This document shows positions 35,935 to 44,510 of a stretch of DNA of 64,000 nucleotides, piece by piece; within the stretch, counting starts at the first letter, position 1, and each line of letters opens with the position of its first letter. Origin of the DNA: Corynebacterium durum (GTDB lineage Bacteria > Actinomycetota > Actinomycetes > Mycobacteriales > Mycobacteriaceae); NCBI RefSeq assembly GCF_030408675.1, contig NZ_CP047200.1:496001-560000 (forward strand), given 5' to 3'. The notes under the pieces were generated by a model. That model ran no database searches, was not told the origin of the DNA, and saw nothing but the letters and a program-made list of their open reading frames with translations. Position numbers and translations under genes: made by a program.

Positions 35935-36603
35935 TTAGCGGCGCATGATTTTTTTGGACAGGAAATTGCCCAGGAGCTGCGCCACCTGAACAATGAGGAT
36001 GATCACGATGGTGCCGGCAAGTGTAATTGTCGGATTGAATGCGTTGTAGCCGTAGGTAATGGCAAAGTCGCCAAGTCCGCCGCCGCCGATGTAGCCCGCC
36101 ATGGCGGACATATCAACCACAGCAATGAAGATGAACGTGAATCCCAAAATCAGGGGACCGAGCGCTTCACGAATGATCACTGAGACAATGATCTGCAAGG
36201 GGGAGGCGCCCATGGCACGAGCCGCTTCAATGACCCCAGGGTCAATAGACACAAGGTTTTGTTCCACGATGCGGGCGACACCAAATGTGGCCGCGATGGA
36301 CATGACGAAAATGGCGGCTTCAGTACCGATCGTGGTACCAATGACGCTGCGGGTCAGGGGGCCGATGGCAGCAATCAGAATGATGAACGGAATGGGACGA
36401 ACAAAGTTCACCAGAATGTTGAGGATTGTGTAGACGAACTTGTTGCTCAGTACGCCGTTTTCACGCGTGGTGTAGAGCAGTGTTCCCAGTGCTAAGCCAG
36501 CTATGCCGCCAATGAGGATGGTGAGGCTCACCATCACTAGTGTTTCCCCGAATGCTGTGCTGAAGTCTTCGCCGGAAAAAACCTCCAGAATGTCGTTGAT
36601 CAT
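35935..36603 (-). CDS. metI: Methionine ABC transporter permease
   Basis: The 222-residue protein has about five membrane helices and the EAA-type loop contacting the ATPase (EAARAMGASPLQIIVSVI). It is typical of the MetI family importing D/L-methionine. The ATG overlaps the metN stop by 4 bases. It is the last gene of metQ-metN-metI. Confidence 0.93.
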   Translation of the reverse strand: MINDILEVFSGEDFSTAFGETLVMVSLTILIGGIAGLALGTLLYTTRENGVLSNKFVYTILNILVNFVRPIPFIILIAAIGPLTRSVIGTTIGTEAAIFVMSIAATFGVARIVEQNLVSIDPGVIEAARAMGASPLQIIVSVIIREALGPLILGFTFIFIAVVDMSAMAGYIGGGGLGDFAITYGYNAFNPTITLAGTIVIILIVQVAQLLGNFLSKKIMRR

Positions 36604-37631
36604 CGTACGATCTCCTCAATGTCAGTGTTGCGGGAAATGCGCTCGTAGAACTCGTTGATAACATCGTCCGGTCCGGTCAGGCGGACCGTGACTTTGCCAA
36701 AAGAATGCCCTTGAAGGGTGGTGATACCGCCGTGGACAATACTGATGCCTACCCCCTTTTCACGGGCCGCAGCCGAGGAAGCGAAAAAACCAGAATTTTC
36801 ACTGAGGTCGATGGTGAATAACCGTCCCTCATGGATGAGAAGATCGTCCGCCTCTACCAGATCCGGGGTGTTGCGGAGGCTGGTGGCAACAAACTTCTTG
36901 GCTACATCGGTGCGTGGGTTGGAGAAAACCTCGTACACGCTGCCGTATTCGACGATACGGCCGCTTTCCATCACGGCAACACGATCAGCAATGGAGCGCA
37001 CGACGTCCATTTCGTGAGTAATCACCACGATGGTGATGCCGAACTCTTTGTTTACTCGTCGCAGCAATTCCAACACGTCGTGCGTGGTTTCAGGATCAAG
37101 GGCCGAGGTGGATTCGTCTGCAAGGAGGAGACGGGGGTTTGTGGCTAGAGCTCGGGCGATACCAACGCGCTGTTTCTGACCACCGGACAATTCCTCTGGG
37201 TAGCTTGTTCCCTTGTCTGCCAGGCCCACGAATTCAAGCAGTTCCTGCACGCGTTGCTCACGCTTGTGCTTATCGACACCCGCCAGCTTCAGCGGATACG
37301 CAATGTTTCCAGCTGCGGTACGTGAGGAAAATAGGTTGAACTGCTGGAAGATCATTCCAATCTTGCGGCGCAAGCCACGCAGTTCACGCTCGGGCATGTT
37401 CACGATATTGACGCCGTCCAGCAGTACATCGCCTGAGGTGGGTGTGTCTAGGCCGTTGATCATGCGCACGAGGGTAGATTTACCTGCGCCAGAGTAGCCA
37501 ATGATGCCAATAATCTCACCCGGTTCAATGGTGAGGTTTACATCGGACAGTGCGGTGGTGGTGCGGTTGAACACCTTGGATAGGTTGCGGAACTCGACTC
37601 GGGTTCCTTGGGGAGTATCTGGAGACGTCAC
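36600..37631 (-). CDS. metN: Methionine ABC transporter ATP-binding protein
   Basis: MetN powers methionine import. Motifs: Walker A GYSGAGKST, signature LSGGQKQRVGIARAL, Walker B LLLADESTSALDPET, and a C-terminal NIL (ferredoxin-like) regulatory domain that binds methionine in homologues. I start at the GTG at 37631, 7 bases after AGGAAAG (343 residues). The longer frame from 37691 adds a Pro-rich leader without a ribosome site. A stem-loop lies between this gene and metQ. Confidence 0.93.
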   Translation of the reverse strand: MTSPDTPQGTRVEFRNLSKVFNRTTTALSDVNLTIEPGEIIGIIGYSGAGKSTLVRMINGLDTPTSGDVLLDGVNIVNMPERELRGLRRKIGMIFQQFNLFSSRTAAGNIAYPLKLAGVDKHKREQRVQELLEFVGLADKGTSYPEELSGGQKQRVGIARALATNPRLLLADESTSALDPETTHDVLELLRRVNKEFGITIVVITHEMDVVRSIADRVAVMESGRIVEYGSVYEVFSNPRTDVAKKFVATSLRNTPDLVEADDLLIHEGRLFTIDLSENSGFFASSAAAREKGVGISIVHGGITTLQGHSFGKVTVRLTGPDDVINEFYERISRNTDIEEIVR

Positions 37632-37711
37632 GGGATTCTTTCCTGTAGGGGGAGAGGCTGGCTGTCTATCGGGGCGTCGATAAGCAGCCATGAGGCGTGA
37701 GTGAAATGCGG

Positions 37712-37749
37712 AAACCCCGCGGCGGGCGCGGGGGAGAGCTGCGGGGTTT
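37712..37749 (-). terminator. Intercistronic stem-loop between metQ and metN
   Basis: AAACCCCGC (37712-37720) is perfectly complementary to GCGGGGTTT (37741-37749). It lies just after the metQ stop, followed on the minus strand by a weak T stretch. It may attenuate transcription into metNI or stabilise the metQ message, matching the need for more binding protein than transporter. Confidence 0.55.
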
Positions 37750-37757
37750 AAGCAGCC

Positions 37758-38636
37758 TTATTTCTTTTCCGCTTCTTCGAGACGCTTCAAAATGTCCTTC
37801 AGCTCTGCTTTGGGGCGGTTGACCTCAATGGCAGTGCCTTTGGAATCTTCCTGGTTGGCGGCAATAACCTCTGGGTCGTGCCACAGTTCCACAAGCTTGG
37901 CTATTTTCTCATCATCTTGCTTATCGGCCTTAGTGACAAACACATTGATGTAGGGCTCGGCCTCGGGGGAATCAGGGTTGTCCTTGAATACTGCTGTTGT
38001 GGGATCAATTCCGGCACGCTCAAGGAAGGAGTTATTGATGATCGCGGGGCGGCCCTCGCCATATGCCGATGTGGTTTGGGCGGCGTTAACTGGAGTGACC
38101 TTGACTTTAGAGGCGCCTTCATCGATATCGCCAGGAGTGGGGGTGACGATATTTTCGGACTTCAGTTTCACAAGTTCCGCCTGTACAAGAACGTTAATCG
38201 CGCGTCCCTGGTTAGAAGGGTCGTTGGGAATGACGATATCTTGACCGTCAATTCCATCGAGCGATGAGTGGTCTTTCCAATAGATGGCCAGCGGTACGAT
38301 CTGCGTGGAGCCGACGGGTGTGAGATCATCTTCGGCACCTGTGTTGTATTCGGCGAGGAATTTCAGGTGCTGGAATAGGTTAGCGTCCAATTGTCCCTCG
38401 GACAGGGCGCGGTTAGGGGCGTTGTAATCGCTAAATGCCTGGAGTTTGATGTTGATGTCGTTGTCTTTGGCTTTTTTCTCCAGCACTTTCCAGGACTTTA
38501 ATTGTGGTTCCGTGGTGCCGATGCGGATGGTGGAACTGTCAGTGGATCCGCCTGAGCATGCCACCAGAGTAGCAGCGGCGAAGGCGCTAGCAATGGTGAT
38601 GGCGGCGGCGCGGCGAAGGAAACGACGTGCAGACAT
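37758..38636 (-). CDS. metQ: Methionine-binding lipoprotein
   Basis: MetQ is the NLPA-family substrate-binding protein of the methionine importer. The 292-residue protein has a signal peptide with lipobox LVAC followed by SGGSTDSS. The mature part has the family segments RIGTTEPQLKSW, DYNAPNRALSEGQLDANLFQH and IPNDPSNQGRAINVL. It is first in the operon, behind two McbR-like sites. Confidence 0.93.
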   Translation of the reverse strand: MSARRFLRRAAAITIASAFAAATLVACSGGSTDSSTIRIGTTEPQLKSWKVLEKKAKDNDINIKLQAFSDYNAPNRALSEGQLDANLFQHLKFLAEYNTGAEDDLTPVGSTQIVPLAIYWKDHSSLDGIDGQDIVIPNDPSNQGRAINVLVQAELVKLKSENIVTPTPGDIDEGASKVKVTPVNAAQTTSAYGEGRPAIINNSFLERAGIDPTTAVFKDNPDSPEAEPYINVFVTKADKQDDEKIAKLVELWHDPEVIAANQEDSKGTAIEVNRPKAELKDILKRLEEAEKK

Positions 38637-38689
38637 GATTGATTCCTTAAGGTTTGTTTTTTGGGGTGTATCGTACGCGGTTATCGATA

Positions 38690-38705
38690 TAGACAGAGCT
38701 TTCTA
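38690..38705. promoter_or_regulatory. McbR-like operator 1 upstream of metQ
   Basis: TAGAC-AGAGCT-TTCTA resembles the TAGAC-N6-GTCTA consensus of the corynebacterial sulfur regulator McbR with one mismatch. The core TAGACAGAGCT is the reverse complement of AGCTCTGTCTA found before metX. Confidence 0.5.
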
Positions 38706-38740
38706 GTTGGTTGTCTACCGTAGCATTGTGGTGGTTATAT

Positions 38741-38755
38741 GTACAGCTCGGTCTA
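38741..38755. promoter_or_regulatory. McbR-like operator 2 upstream of metQ
   Basis: GTACAGCTCGGTCTA shares ACAGCTCKGTCTA with sites before metX (53839-53853) and metY (62204-62218). The surrounding region 38637-38931 holds no gene. It is AT-rich and should contain the metQ promoter. Confidence 0.55.
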
Positions 38756-38931
38756 TATTATATTGGCTTCATTGTGGGATAAATCACTATAGTGGACTTG
38801 CTTGGGGAGGGGTGTCCATGTTTTCGATTATGTATGTTATCCGTTGGCTGATGGCTGGGGACGTGGGGGATTATTTCTCGTGTTTGTAGCGGTGATGAAT
38901 GCTATTGCCGGAATATTCATTAGGTCACTAT

Positions 38932-38947
38932 GCGCTGATGTGTTCGA
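38932..38947 (+). promoter_or_regulatory. Candidate LexA (SOS) box upstream of dnaE2
   Basis: The 16-mer matches the LexA consensus TCGAACATATGTTCGA at 11 of 16 positions, with the right half TGTTCGA perfect. The imuA' box has the same strong/weak half arrangement. A TAGATG hexamer at 38956-38961 could be the -10, with the dnaE2 ATG 25 bases further. Confidence 0.45.
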
Positions 38948-38985
38948 GTAAAGTGTAGATGTGATCGTTACTATGGGAGGTAGGC

Positions 38986-41900
38986 ATGGAGTGGGATAGT
39001 GCCGGGCGCGGCTTCAATGGTACAAAGCTACGGTGGTCGCAACTGGAGCAGATTCTGTCAGGATCCGCACCATCAGCTGACGATGCTGCATCTGTACATT
39101 CACCTGCACGTGAAGCGCCAGAGATGGATACAGACCCGCAGCCTAGACCGCACCTGAGCCTTGTCCGCGACACGGACATGCCAGCAGCGCCCCCAGAAAC
39201 AACCAACATCCCCTTCGCGGAACTCCATGCCTACAGCAACTACCACTTCCTCAATGGAGCATCAGAGGCAGAGGACATGGTGCGTCAGGCACAACGCCTC
39301 GGGTTGAGCGGACTGGCCTTGATAGAGCGTGATGGATTCTATGGTGCCATGCGTTTTGCTGAAGCGGCCGCCGAAGAAAAATTAAGCACCATTTTCGGTG
39401 CGGAACTCAGCACAGACAATGGTGTTCTGACCGTGCTGTGCCGTGGCCCTGAAGGCTACCGCAGGCTCAGCCGCGTCATCACGGCGGCGCACATGCAGCA
39501 AGGAAACCACAACAGGCAACCTCGTTATCCGGATTTCACAGAGTTAGCGCGAGTCGCCGATAACCACTGGTACGTGCTGCTCAATGCAGCACTTGCCAAC
39601 AATGCCGAAGATATCGTCACTGCGTTTGGTGCCAACAACGTCATCGCAGAATGCCACGTGGGATTCATCCCAGAGGACGCCGATAATATTCGCCTTGTCA
39701 CAGACATGGCTGCCACCTGGGGGCTGATCACCATTGTTAGCTGTACCCCCAACGCTGCAACCCGTGCGGATGCGCGTCTCGCGGCGGCAAAACATGCACT
39801 CAGTGACCGCCGTGACCTGAACAATGCGGAGGCGGACTGCCCGCCCCTTGGGGGCACATGGCTCCGCAACGGGGCACACATCCGCGCGGCCCTCCCGCCC
39901 CTCCCGCACAGTGATGACATGATTGCTAATACAGTGCACATCGCCAGTGAATGCGCCTTCACCCTCAACCTCATTGCCCCCGAGCTTCCCACAACTGACG
40001 TACCCGCTGGACACAATGAAATGTCCTGGCTGGAGCACACAGTATGGGGGCGCGCAGAGGCGCGATACGCCACACGCACGCCTGAACTCTGGGAACAAGC
40101 CCGTGCACAAATCACCTACGAACTAGACGTGATTAAGCAGCTCAATTTCCCCGGATACTTCCTCATCGTGTGCGGCATTGTTGATTTCTGCAAAGGCAAC
40201 AACATCCTGTGCCAAGGACGCGGATCCGCCGCGAACTCCGCAGTGTGCTTTGCCCTGGGGATCACCAACGTGGAACCCATATCCGCTGGCCTGCTGTTTG
40301 AACGATTTCTCTCCCCAGAACGTGACGGCCCGCCCGATATTGATATTGACATTGAATCCGGGCGCAGGGAAGAAGCCATACAGTACGTATACAACCGGTA
40401 CGGTCGGGACTACGCCGCTCAGGTGGCCAACGTCAATACGTATCGACGCCGCGGTGCCATCCGCGATGCTGCCCGCGCGTTAGGCTATCCACAAGGAAGC
40501 ATTGATGCCTGGGCGCGCCGGGCTGCGGATCCGCCTGAGCAGGTTATTCGCTTGGCAGAGCAGTTTCGGGGACACCCCAGGCACCTCAGCATTCATTCAG
40601 GTGGCATGGTGATATGCGACCGGCCCATTGCTGATGTTGTGCCCGTGCAATGGTCCGCTATGGAAAACCGTAGTGTGGTGCAGTGGGATAAAGACGATTG
40701 CGCCTCCGCTGGGTTAGTAAAATTTGACCTGCTGGGATTGGGAATGCTGGAGGCGCTGCACCACATGGTTGACCTGGTGCAAGAGCATCATGGAAAAACC
40801 ATTAACTTGTGGGAATTGGATCTCACTGACAGCAATATTTACGCCATGTTGTCCCGCGCTGATGCGGTGGGGGTATTCCAGGTGGAGTCGAGGGCGCAGT
40901 TGGCAACGTTGCCGCGGCTCAAACCACGGACTTTCTTTGATCTGGTGGTGGAGGTTGCGTTGATCCGTCCAGGCCCCATCCAGGGTGGAAGTGTGCATCC
41001 GTATATTAAGCGCCGCAATGGTGTTGATCTCGTGACGTTTGACCATCCATGCCTTAAACCTGCGTTGGAAAAAACACTGGGTATCCCGCTTTTTCAGGAA
41101 CAGCTCATGCAGATTGCCAAAGATGCTGCTGGGTTTAGCGCGGCGGAGGCAGATAATTTGCGGCGGGCCATGGGGTCGAAACGTTCCCCGGCGCGTATGG
41201 CGGCGTTGAAGAAAAGGTTCTATGACGGTTTGTTCCAGACCAATGGCATCGAAGGCCAGGTGGCGGATGTGTTGTGGAACAAGATGACGGCGTTTGCGGC
41301 GTATGGCTTTCCAGAGTCGCATTCACAGTCGTTTGCGGCGTTGGTGTTTTTCTCTGCGTGGTTTAAGTTCTATTATCCGGCGGAGTTTTGCGTGGGGTTG
41401 CTGCGGGCACAGCCCATGGGGTTCTACTCTCCGCAGTCGCTTATTTCTGATGCTCGCCGCCATGGGGTGACGATCCTGCCAGTGTGCGTGAACCAGTCGA
41501 AGAAGGAGTCAGATTGCCCCAGTGGACAGATCCGGTTGGGATTGAACCTGGTCAAAGGCGTTGGCGATGCGGCTGCCGAGCGGATTGAAGCGGAAGCTCC
41601 GTTTAGCGGGATTGCGGACCTGGCGAGGAGGGCGTCGTTAAGCGTCCGCCAGGTTGAGGCATTGGCGAGGGCGGGGGCGCTGGAGTGTTTCGGGGTGGAT
41701 CGTCGGCAGGCGCAGTGGGCGGCGGGGATTGCGGCGACGGAGAGTGCGGACATGCTTCCGGGGTTGAGCTCTGTGGATGTGCCATCCTTACCGGGAATGT
41801 CGGCGTTTGAGCTGTTGGCCGCCGATGTGGCACACACAGGGGTAACGTCCACGCAGCAACCGATGGCGTTGCTGCGTTCGCTTTTCGATGCCCGCGGCAT

Positions 41901-42216
41901 CACCCCCGCCGCGCGTTTGCTTGAGGTTGCCGACGGTACCCGAATCGTTGTGGCGGGAGTGGTGACCCACCGACAGCGGCCGCAGACCGCCAGTGACGTG
42001 ACCTTCATGGGGTTGGAAGATGAGACGGGTTTGATGAATGTGCTGGTGTCTCCTGGTTTGTGGGCGAGGTATCAGCGTGTGGCTGGAACGGCAAAGGCAC
42101 TGGTTATTCGCGGAATAATTCGGAATTCAACGGGGGCTCCAACGCTCATTGCCGATAAATTGGAGCCGCTTGCTGTTGCTGAGGCACTTGCTGGTGGGTC
42201 GCGTGATTTTCGGTAG
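38986..42216 (+). CDS. dnaE2: Error-prone DNA polymerase III alpha subunit DnaE2
   Basis: DnaE2 is the damage-induced C-family polymerase of the ImuA'/ImuB mutasome. The 1076-residue protein has an N-terminal extension of about 75 residues and a PHP domain from about residue 79 (ELHAYSNYHFLNGAS). The catalytic aspartates are in GPPDIDIDIES near residue 450. A helix-hairpin-helix region and a C-terminal OB fold (about 985-1060: VVAGVVTHRQRP, FMGLEDETGLMNVLV) follow. It lacks the long tail of the replicative DnaE1. GGGAGG precedes the ATG. imuA'-imuB lie 5 kb upstream. Confidence 0.94.
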   Translation: MEWDSAGRGFNGTKLRWSQLEQILSGSAPSADDAASVHSPAREAPEMDTDPQPRPHLSLVRDTDMPAAPPETTNIPFAELHAYSNYHFLNGASEAEDMVRQAQRLGLSGLALIERDGFYGAMRFAEAAAEEKLSTIFGAELSTDNGVLTVLCRGPEGYRRLSRVITAAHMQQGNHNRQPRYPDFTELARVADNHWYVLLNAALANNAEDIVTAFGANNVIAECHVGFIPEDADNIRLVTDMAATWGLITIVSCTPNAATRADARLAAAKHALSDRRDLNNAEADCPPLGGTWLRNGAHIRAALPPLPHSDDMIANTVHIASECAFTLNLIAPELPTTDVPAGHNEMSWLEHTVWGRAEARYATRTPELWEQARAQITYELDVIKQLNFPGYFLIVCGIVDFCKGNNILCQGRGSAANSAVCFALGITNVEPISAGLLFERFLSPERDGPPDIDIDIESGRREEAIQYVYNRYGRDYAAQVANVNTYRRRGAIRDAARALGYPQGSIDAWARRAADPPEQVIRLAEQFRGHPRHLSIHSGGMVICDRPIADVVPVQWSAMENRSVVQWDKDDCASAGLVKFDLLGLGMLEALHHMVDLVQEHHGKTINLWELDLTDSNIYAMLSRADAVGVFQVESRAQLATLPRLKPRTFFDLVVEVALIRPGPIQGGSVHPYIKRRNGVDLVTFDHPCLKPALEKTLGIPLFQEQLMQIAKDAAGFSAAEADNLRRAMGSKRSPARMAALKKRFYDGLFQTNGIEGQVADVLWNKMTAFAAYGFPESHSQSFAALVFFSAWFKFYYPAEFCVGLLRAQPMGFYSPQSLISDARRHGVTILPVCVNQSKKESDCPSGQIRLGLNLVKGVGDAAAERIEAEAPFSGIADLARRASLSVRQVEALARAGALECFGVDRRQAQWAAGIAATESADMLPGLSSVDVPSLPGMSAFELLAADVAHTGVTSTQQPMALLRSLFDARGITPAARLLEVADGTRIVVAGVVTHRQRPQTASDVTFMGLEDETGLMNVLVSPGLWARYQRVAGTAKALVIRGIIRNSTGAPTLIADKLEPLAVAEALAGGSRDFR

Positions 42217-42633
42217 CTAGGTTGTGTGCGACGCTGCCCAGTCCATAAGTTGTGTGATTTCTTGTTTGGCTAGTGGGGTGAGTGCTTTGTTGTCGTTGAG
42301 CATTTGCTCACCACGGAGGCGGATAAACTCCAGGTATTCCGCGTTTTCTGTGGCGGTGTAGCCTTCTTTGGCTGTTCGCATGTCGGCGAAATCCTGAGTG
42401 ACTTGCCGCAGGATGATCCATCGGCCCCACATCACAATGATGGCGCACACCAACGCCACAATGGAGGCGATGGGGGTGAGAAAATACAGTAGGCCCGCCA
42501 GCACCATCAGGCCGGTGACAAGGACACCTACGGAGTACACATAGTCGGTACGCCGCTTGGACAGGGTTTGTTGGCCAACAGCAATGAAGGTGTCTTTGAA
42601 ACCTGGTCGGTCATTTTCTGGGGTGTTATTCAT
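42217..42633 (-). CDS. Small membrane protein of unknown function
   Basis: The 138-residue protein starts at the ATG at 42633, which overlaps the HAD phosphatase gene by 8 bases. It has two adjacent membrane helices (about residues 32-75: YSVGVLVTGLMVLAGLLYF, then SIVALVCAIIVMWGRW) flanked by charged helices. I recognise no family. The longer frame upstream is out-of-frame readthrough of the phosphatase gene. Confidence 0.65.
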   Translation of the reverse strand: MNNTPENDRPGFKDTFIAVGQQTLSKRRTDYVYSVGVLVTGLMVLAGLLYFLTPIASIVALVCAIIVMWGRWIILRQVTQDFADMRTAKEGYTATENAEYLEFIRLRGEQMLNDNKALTPLAKQEITQLMDWAASHTT

Positions 42634-43432
42634 GGGCAAGAACGCTCTGGATGTAGTCGGCGGCGGTGGGGGCAACAGTTTCGGTGAGTTCCTGGATTTC
42701 TGCGGGGGAGTGTGGGAATGAGACGGAGTGGTCGGCCCAGTGGTGCATGTCAATGTCGTTCCAGGAATCACCGAGGGAATAGGTTTCGTATGTGGCACTG
42801 GTGGTGCTTCGCAGGTGCTTCATCAGCCACGCAAGCCCAGTTGCTTTTGTGCAGTTCGGTGGCACAATGTCCAGGAAATCCTGGTTTCGGTGGCAGTCGA
42901 GGACATCTCCGTAAGTGTCCAGAATCCAGGTATGCAGGCGTTGGATGGTCTTTTCTGTCTCGTCGCCAGCACTGACCCAGATGGGAATGCCCACGAAGGT
43001 GTGGTGGGGAATGTCCTCGTACTTTAGGGGATCGAAATACTGCAGAATATCAGTGCTGAGTTCGGGTGGGATGCTGCTGTAGAGCCGTACATCGTTGGTG
43101 TCCAGGGTGGTGGCGAAGACGCTGATGCCTTGTTCCTCTGATAGTTTTTGCACAAGCTCAGAGACCAGTGCGCTGGGCAGGGTGTGGCTCATCAACACGT
43201 TGTAGTTCTTGTCGGTAACAACGGCCCCGGTGTAGAGCACGTTGTAGTCGAATTCGAGGCCACTATCGCGGAGTGCAAAGCGGGTGGCTTCAATAGACTT
43301 TCCGGTGGAACACACCGCGATGTTGCCGGCTTGTTGCCATTGGTGAATTGCCTGAATGCTGTCGGGGCCGATGGCCCGGTCGAAGATGATGGTGCCGTCA
43401 AGGTCACTGCTGAGGAGCTTGATAGGTGCCAT
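42626..43432 (-). CDS. HAD-superfamily phosphatase (Cof type)
   Basis: The 268-residue protein has HAD motif I SSDLDGTIIFD, motif II region AVCSTGKS, the motif III lysine region NCTKATGLAWL and motif IV LGDSWNDIDM, with a Cof-type cap. Such enzymes often dephosphorylate sugar phosphates. Together with the upstream PTS genes on the same strand this suggests a sugar-phosphate role; that is inference. The downstream small membrane protein gene overlaps it. Confidence 0.85.
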   Translation of the reverse strand: MAPIKLLSSDLDGTIIFDRAIGPDSIQAIHQWQQAGNIAVCSTGKSIEATRFALRDSGLEFDYNVLYTGAVVTDKNYNVLMSHTLPSALVSELVQKLSEEQGISVFATTLDTNDVRLYSSIPPELSTDILQYFDPLKYEDIPHHTFVGIPIWVSAGDETEKTIQRLHTWILDTYGDVLDCHRNQDFLDIVPPNCTKATGLAWLMKHLRSTTSATYETYSLGDSWNDIDMHHWADHSVSFPHSPAEIQELTETVAPTAADYIQSVLAHE

Positions 43433-43521
43433 GATTCCAGTATTCCTAAGATTATGTGCTGTGGTTGTGAAGGCTTATGCCCTGGGAAAGTCATGGAAAA
43501 CTAGTGCAAGAAACTAGTACA

Positions 43522-43592
43522 GGGAGCTGGTGCATATGGCGACAGCTATGACGGCTGGTACCAGTGATGCATCAACTCCCTTTTCTTGCTTT
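43522..43592 (+). terminator. Long hairpin followed by T-rich stretch between PTS and phosphatase genes
   Basis: GGGAGCTGGTGCAT (43522-43535) pairs with ATGCATCAACTCCC (43567-43580) with two G-U pairs, and a TTTTCTTGCTTT run follows on the plus strand. The neighbouring genes are on the minus strand, so the orientation is odd: it could block antisense transcription toward the PTS genes or act on the minus strand as a weaker terminator. The gap 43433-43640 contains no gene. Confidence 0.5.
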
Positions 43593-43640
43593 CCCCGTTA
43601 GTGCAGGAGAAGCGCAGGACTGCAGGCGATCAGTGTGTGA

Positions 43641-44510
43641 TCAGGATCCGGGAGCAAGGATTCCGCCCCAGTATCCAAAGATGCCGATTGCGAACATGCC
43701 GAAGATGATCCAGATGGCGTTGATCTTTTTGCGGAGTAGCCACATGCAGAGGAAAGTGAGCAGCAGGGCAGCCAGGCCAGGCAGGAGAGTGTCCAGGATG
43801 TCTTGGACAGTAGTGGTGACTTCCTTGCCGTCCTTCTCGTAGGTAGCTATTGCCACTGGGATGTTGATAGTTGTCCATTTGGACACCAGTGACCCCATAA
43901 CAAACAGGCCCATGATGGACGCCGTTTGCGTGAGTTTACGCAGCGTGTTGCCACCGGCTTCGGAGACTATTTCCACGCCTTTTTCGTAGCCAAGTTTGAA
44001 CCCGTACCACCGGGTGGCCATGCGGATGATGCAGAGGCCGAAGAAGAACAATAGGGGGCCAAGGATGTTTCCGTCGGCAGCGATGGAGGCGCCGAGGGCG
44101 GCGAAGACTGGGCGGGCGGTTCCCCAGAAGAGCGGATCGCCAACACCGGCAAGGGGACCCATGAGTCCGATTTTGACGTTGGTGATGTCGGCATCGGAAA
44201 TGTCTTCACCTGCTGCTTTTTGCCGTTCCATGGCGGCGGTGACACCAAAGATTGAGGAAGAAATCCAGGGGTGTGTGTTGTAGAACTCCAGGTGCCGTGT
44301 CAGCGCGGCTGCCTGGTCTTCTTTTTTGGTGTAAAAGCGCCGGATGGCTGGCATCATGGTGACGCACACGCCAATGGCTTGCATGCGCTCGAAGTTGAAG
44401 GAGCCGAGCATGAATGTGGAACGAATGTAGGTGGATATGTAATCCCGCCTTGTGAGGTGCGGCACCCCGTCTTGCCCTGCAACCTCGTTCGATGGGGTTG
44501 TTGTCGTCAT
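43641..44510 (-). CDS. PTS mannose-family enzyme IID component
   Basis: EIID with EIIC forms the membrane channel of mannose-family phosphotransferase systems. Residues from the ATG at 44510 match EIID: RRDYISTYIRSTFMLGSFNFERMQ, GVTAAMERQKA, GPLAGVGDPLFWGT, and C-terminal membrane helices (289 residues). AAAGGAAAC lies 8 bases upstream, so this start looks original. The frame is also open upstream into the EIIB region, giving an apparent EIIB-EIID fusion. No EIIC gene is present anywhere in the window, so the system looks incomplete. Confidence 0.8.
   Translation of the reverse strand: MTTTTPSNEVAGQDGVPHLTRRDYISTYIRSTFMLGSFNFERMQAIGVCVTMMPAIRRFYTKKEDQAAALTRHLEFYNTHPWISSSIFGVTAAMERQKAAGEDISDADITNVKIGLMGPLAGVGDPLFWGTARPVFAALGASIAADGNILGPLLFFFGLCIIRMATRWYGFKLGYEKGVEIVSEAGGNTLRKLTQTASIMGLFVMGSLVSKWTTINIPVAIATYEKDGKEVTTTVQDILDTLLPGLAALLLTFLCMWLLRKKINAIWIIFGMFAIGIFGYWGGILAPGS

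Noticed and set aside
38637..38985. SAM or other riboswitch upstream of metQ (also checked before metX and metY)
   Set aside because: I saw no SAM-I/SAM-II-like helix set or terminator switch. Short operator-like sites explain the region better.
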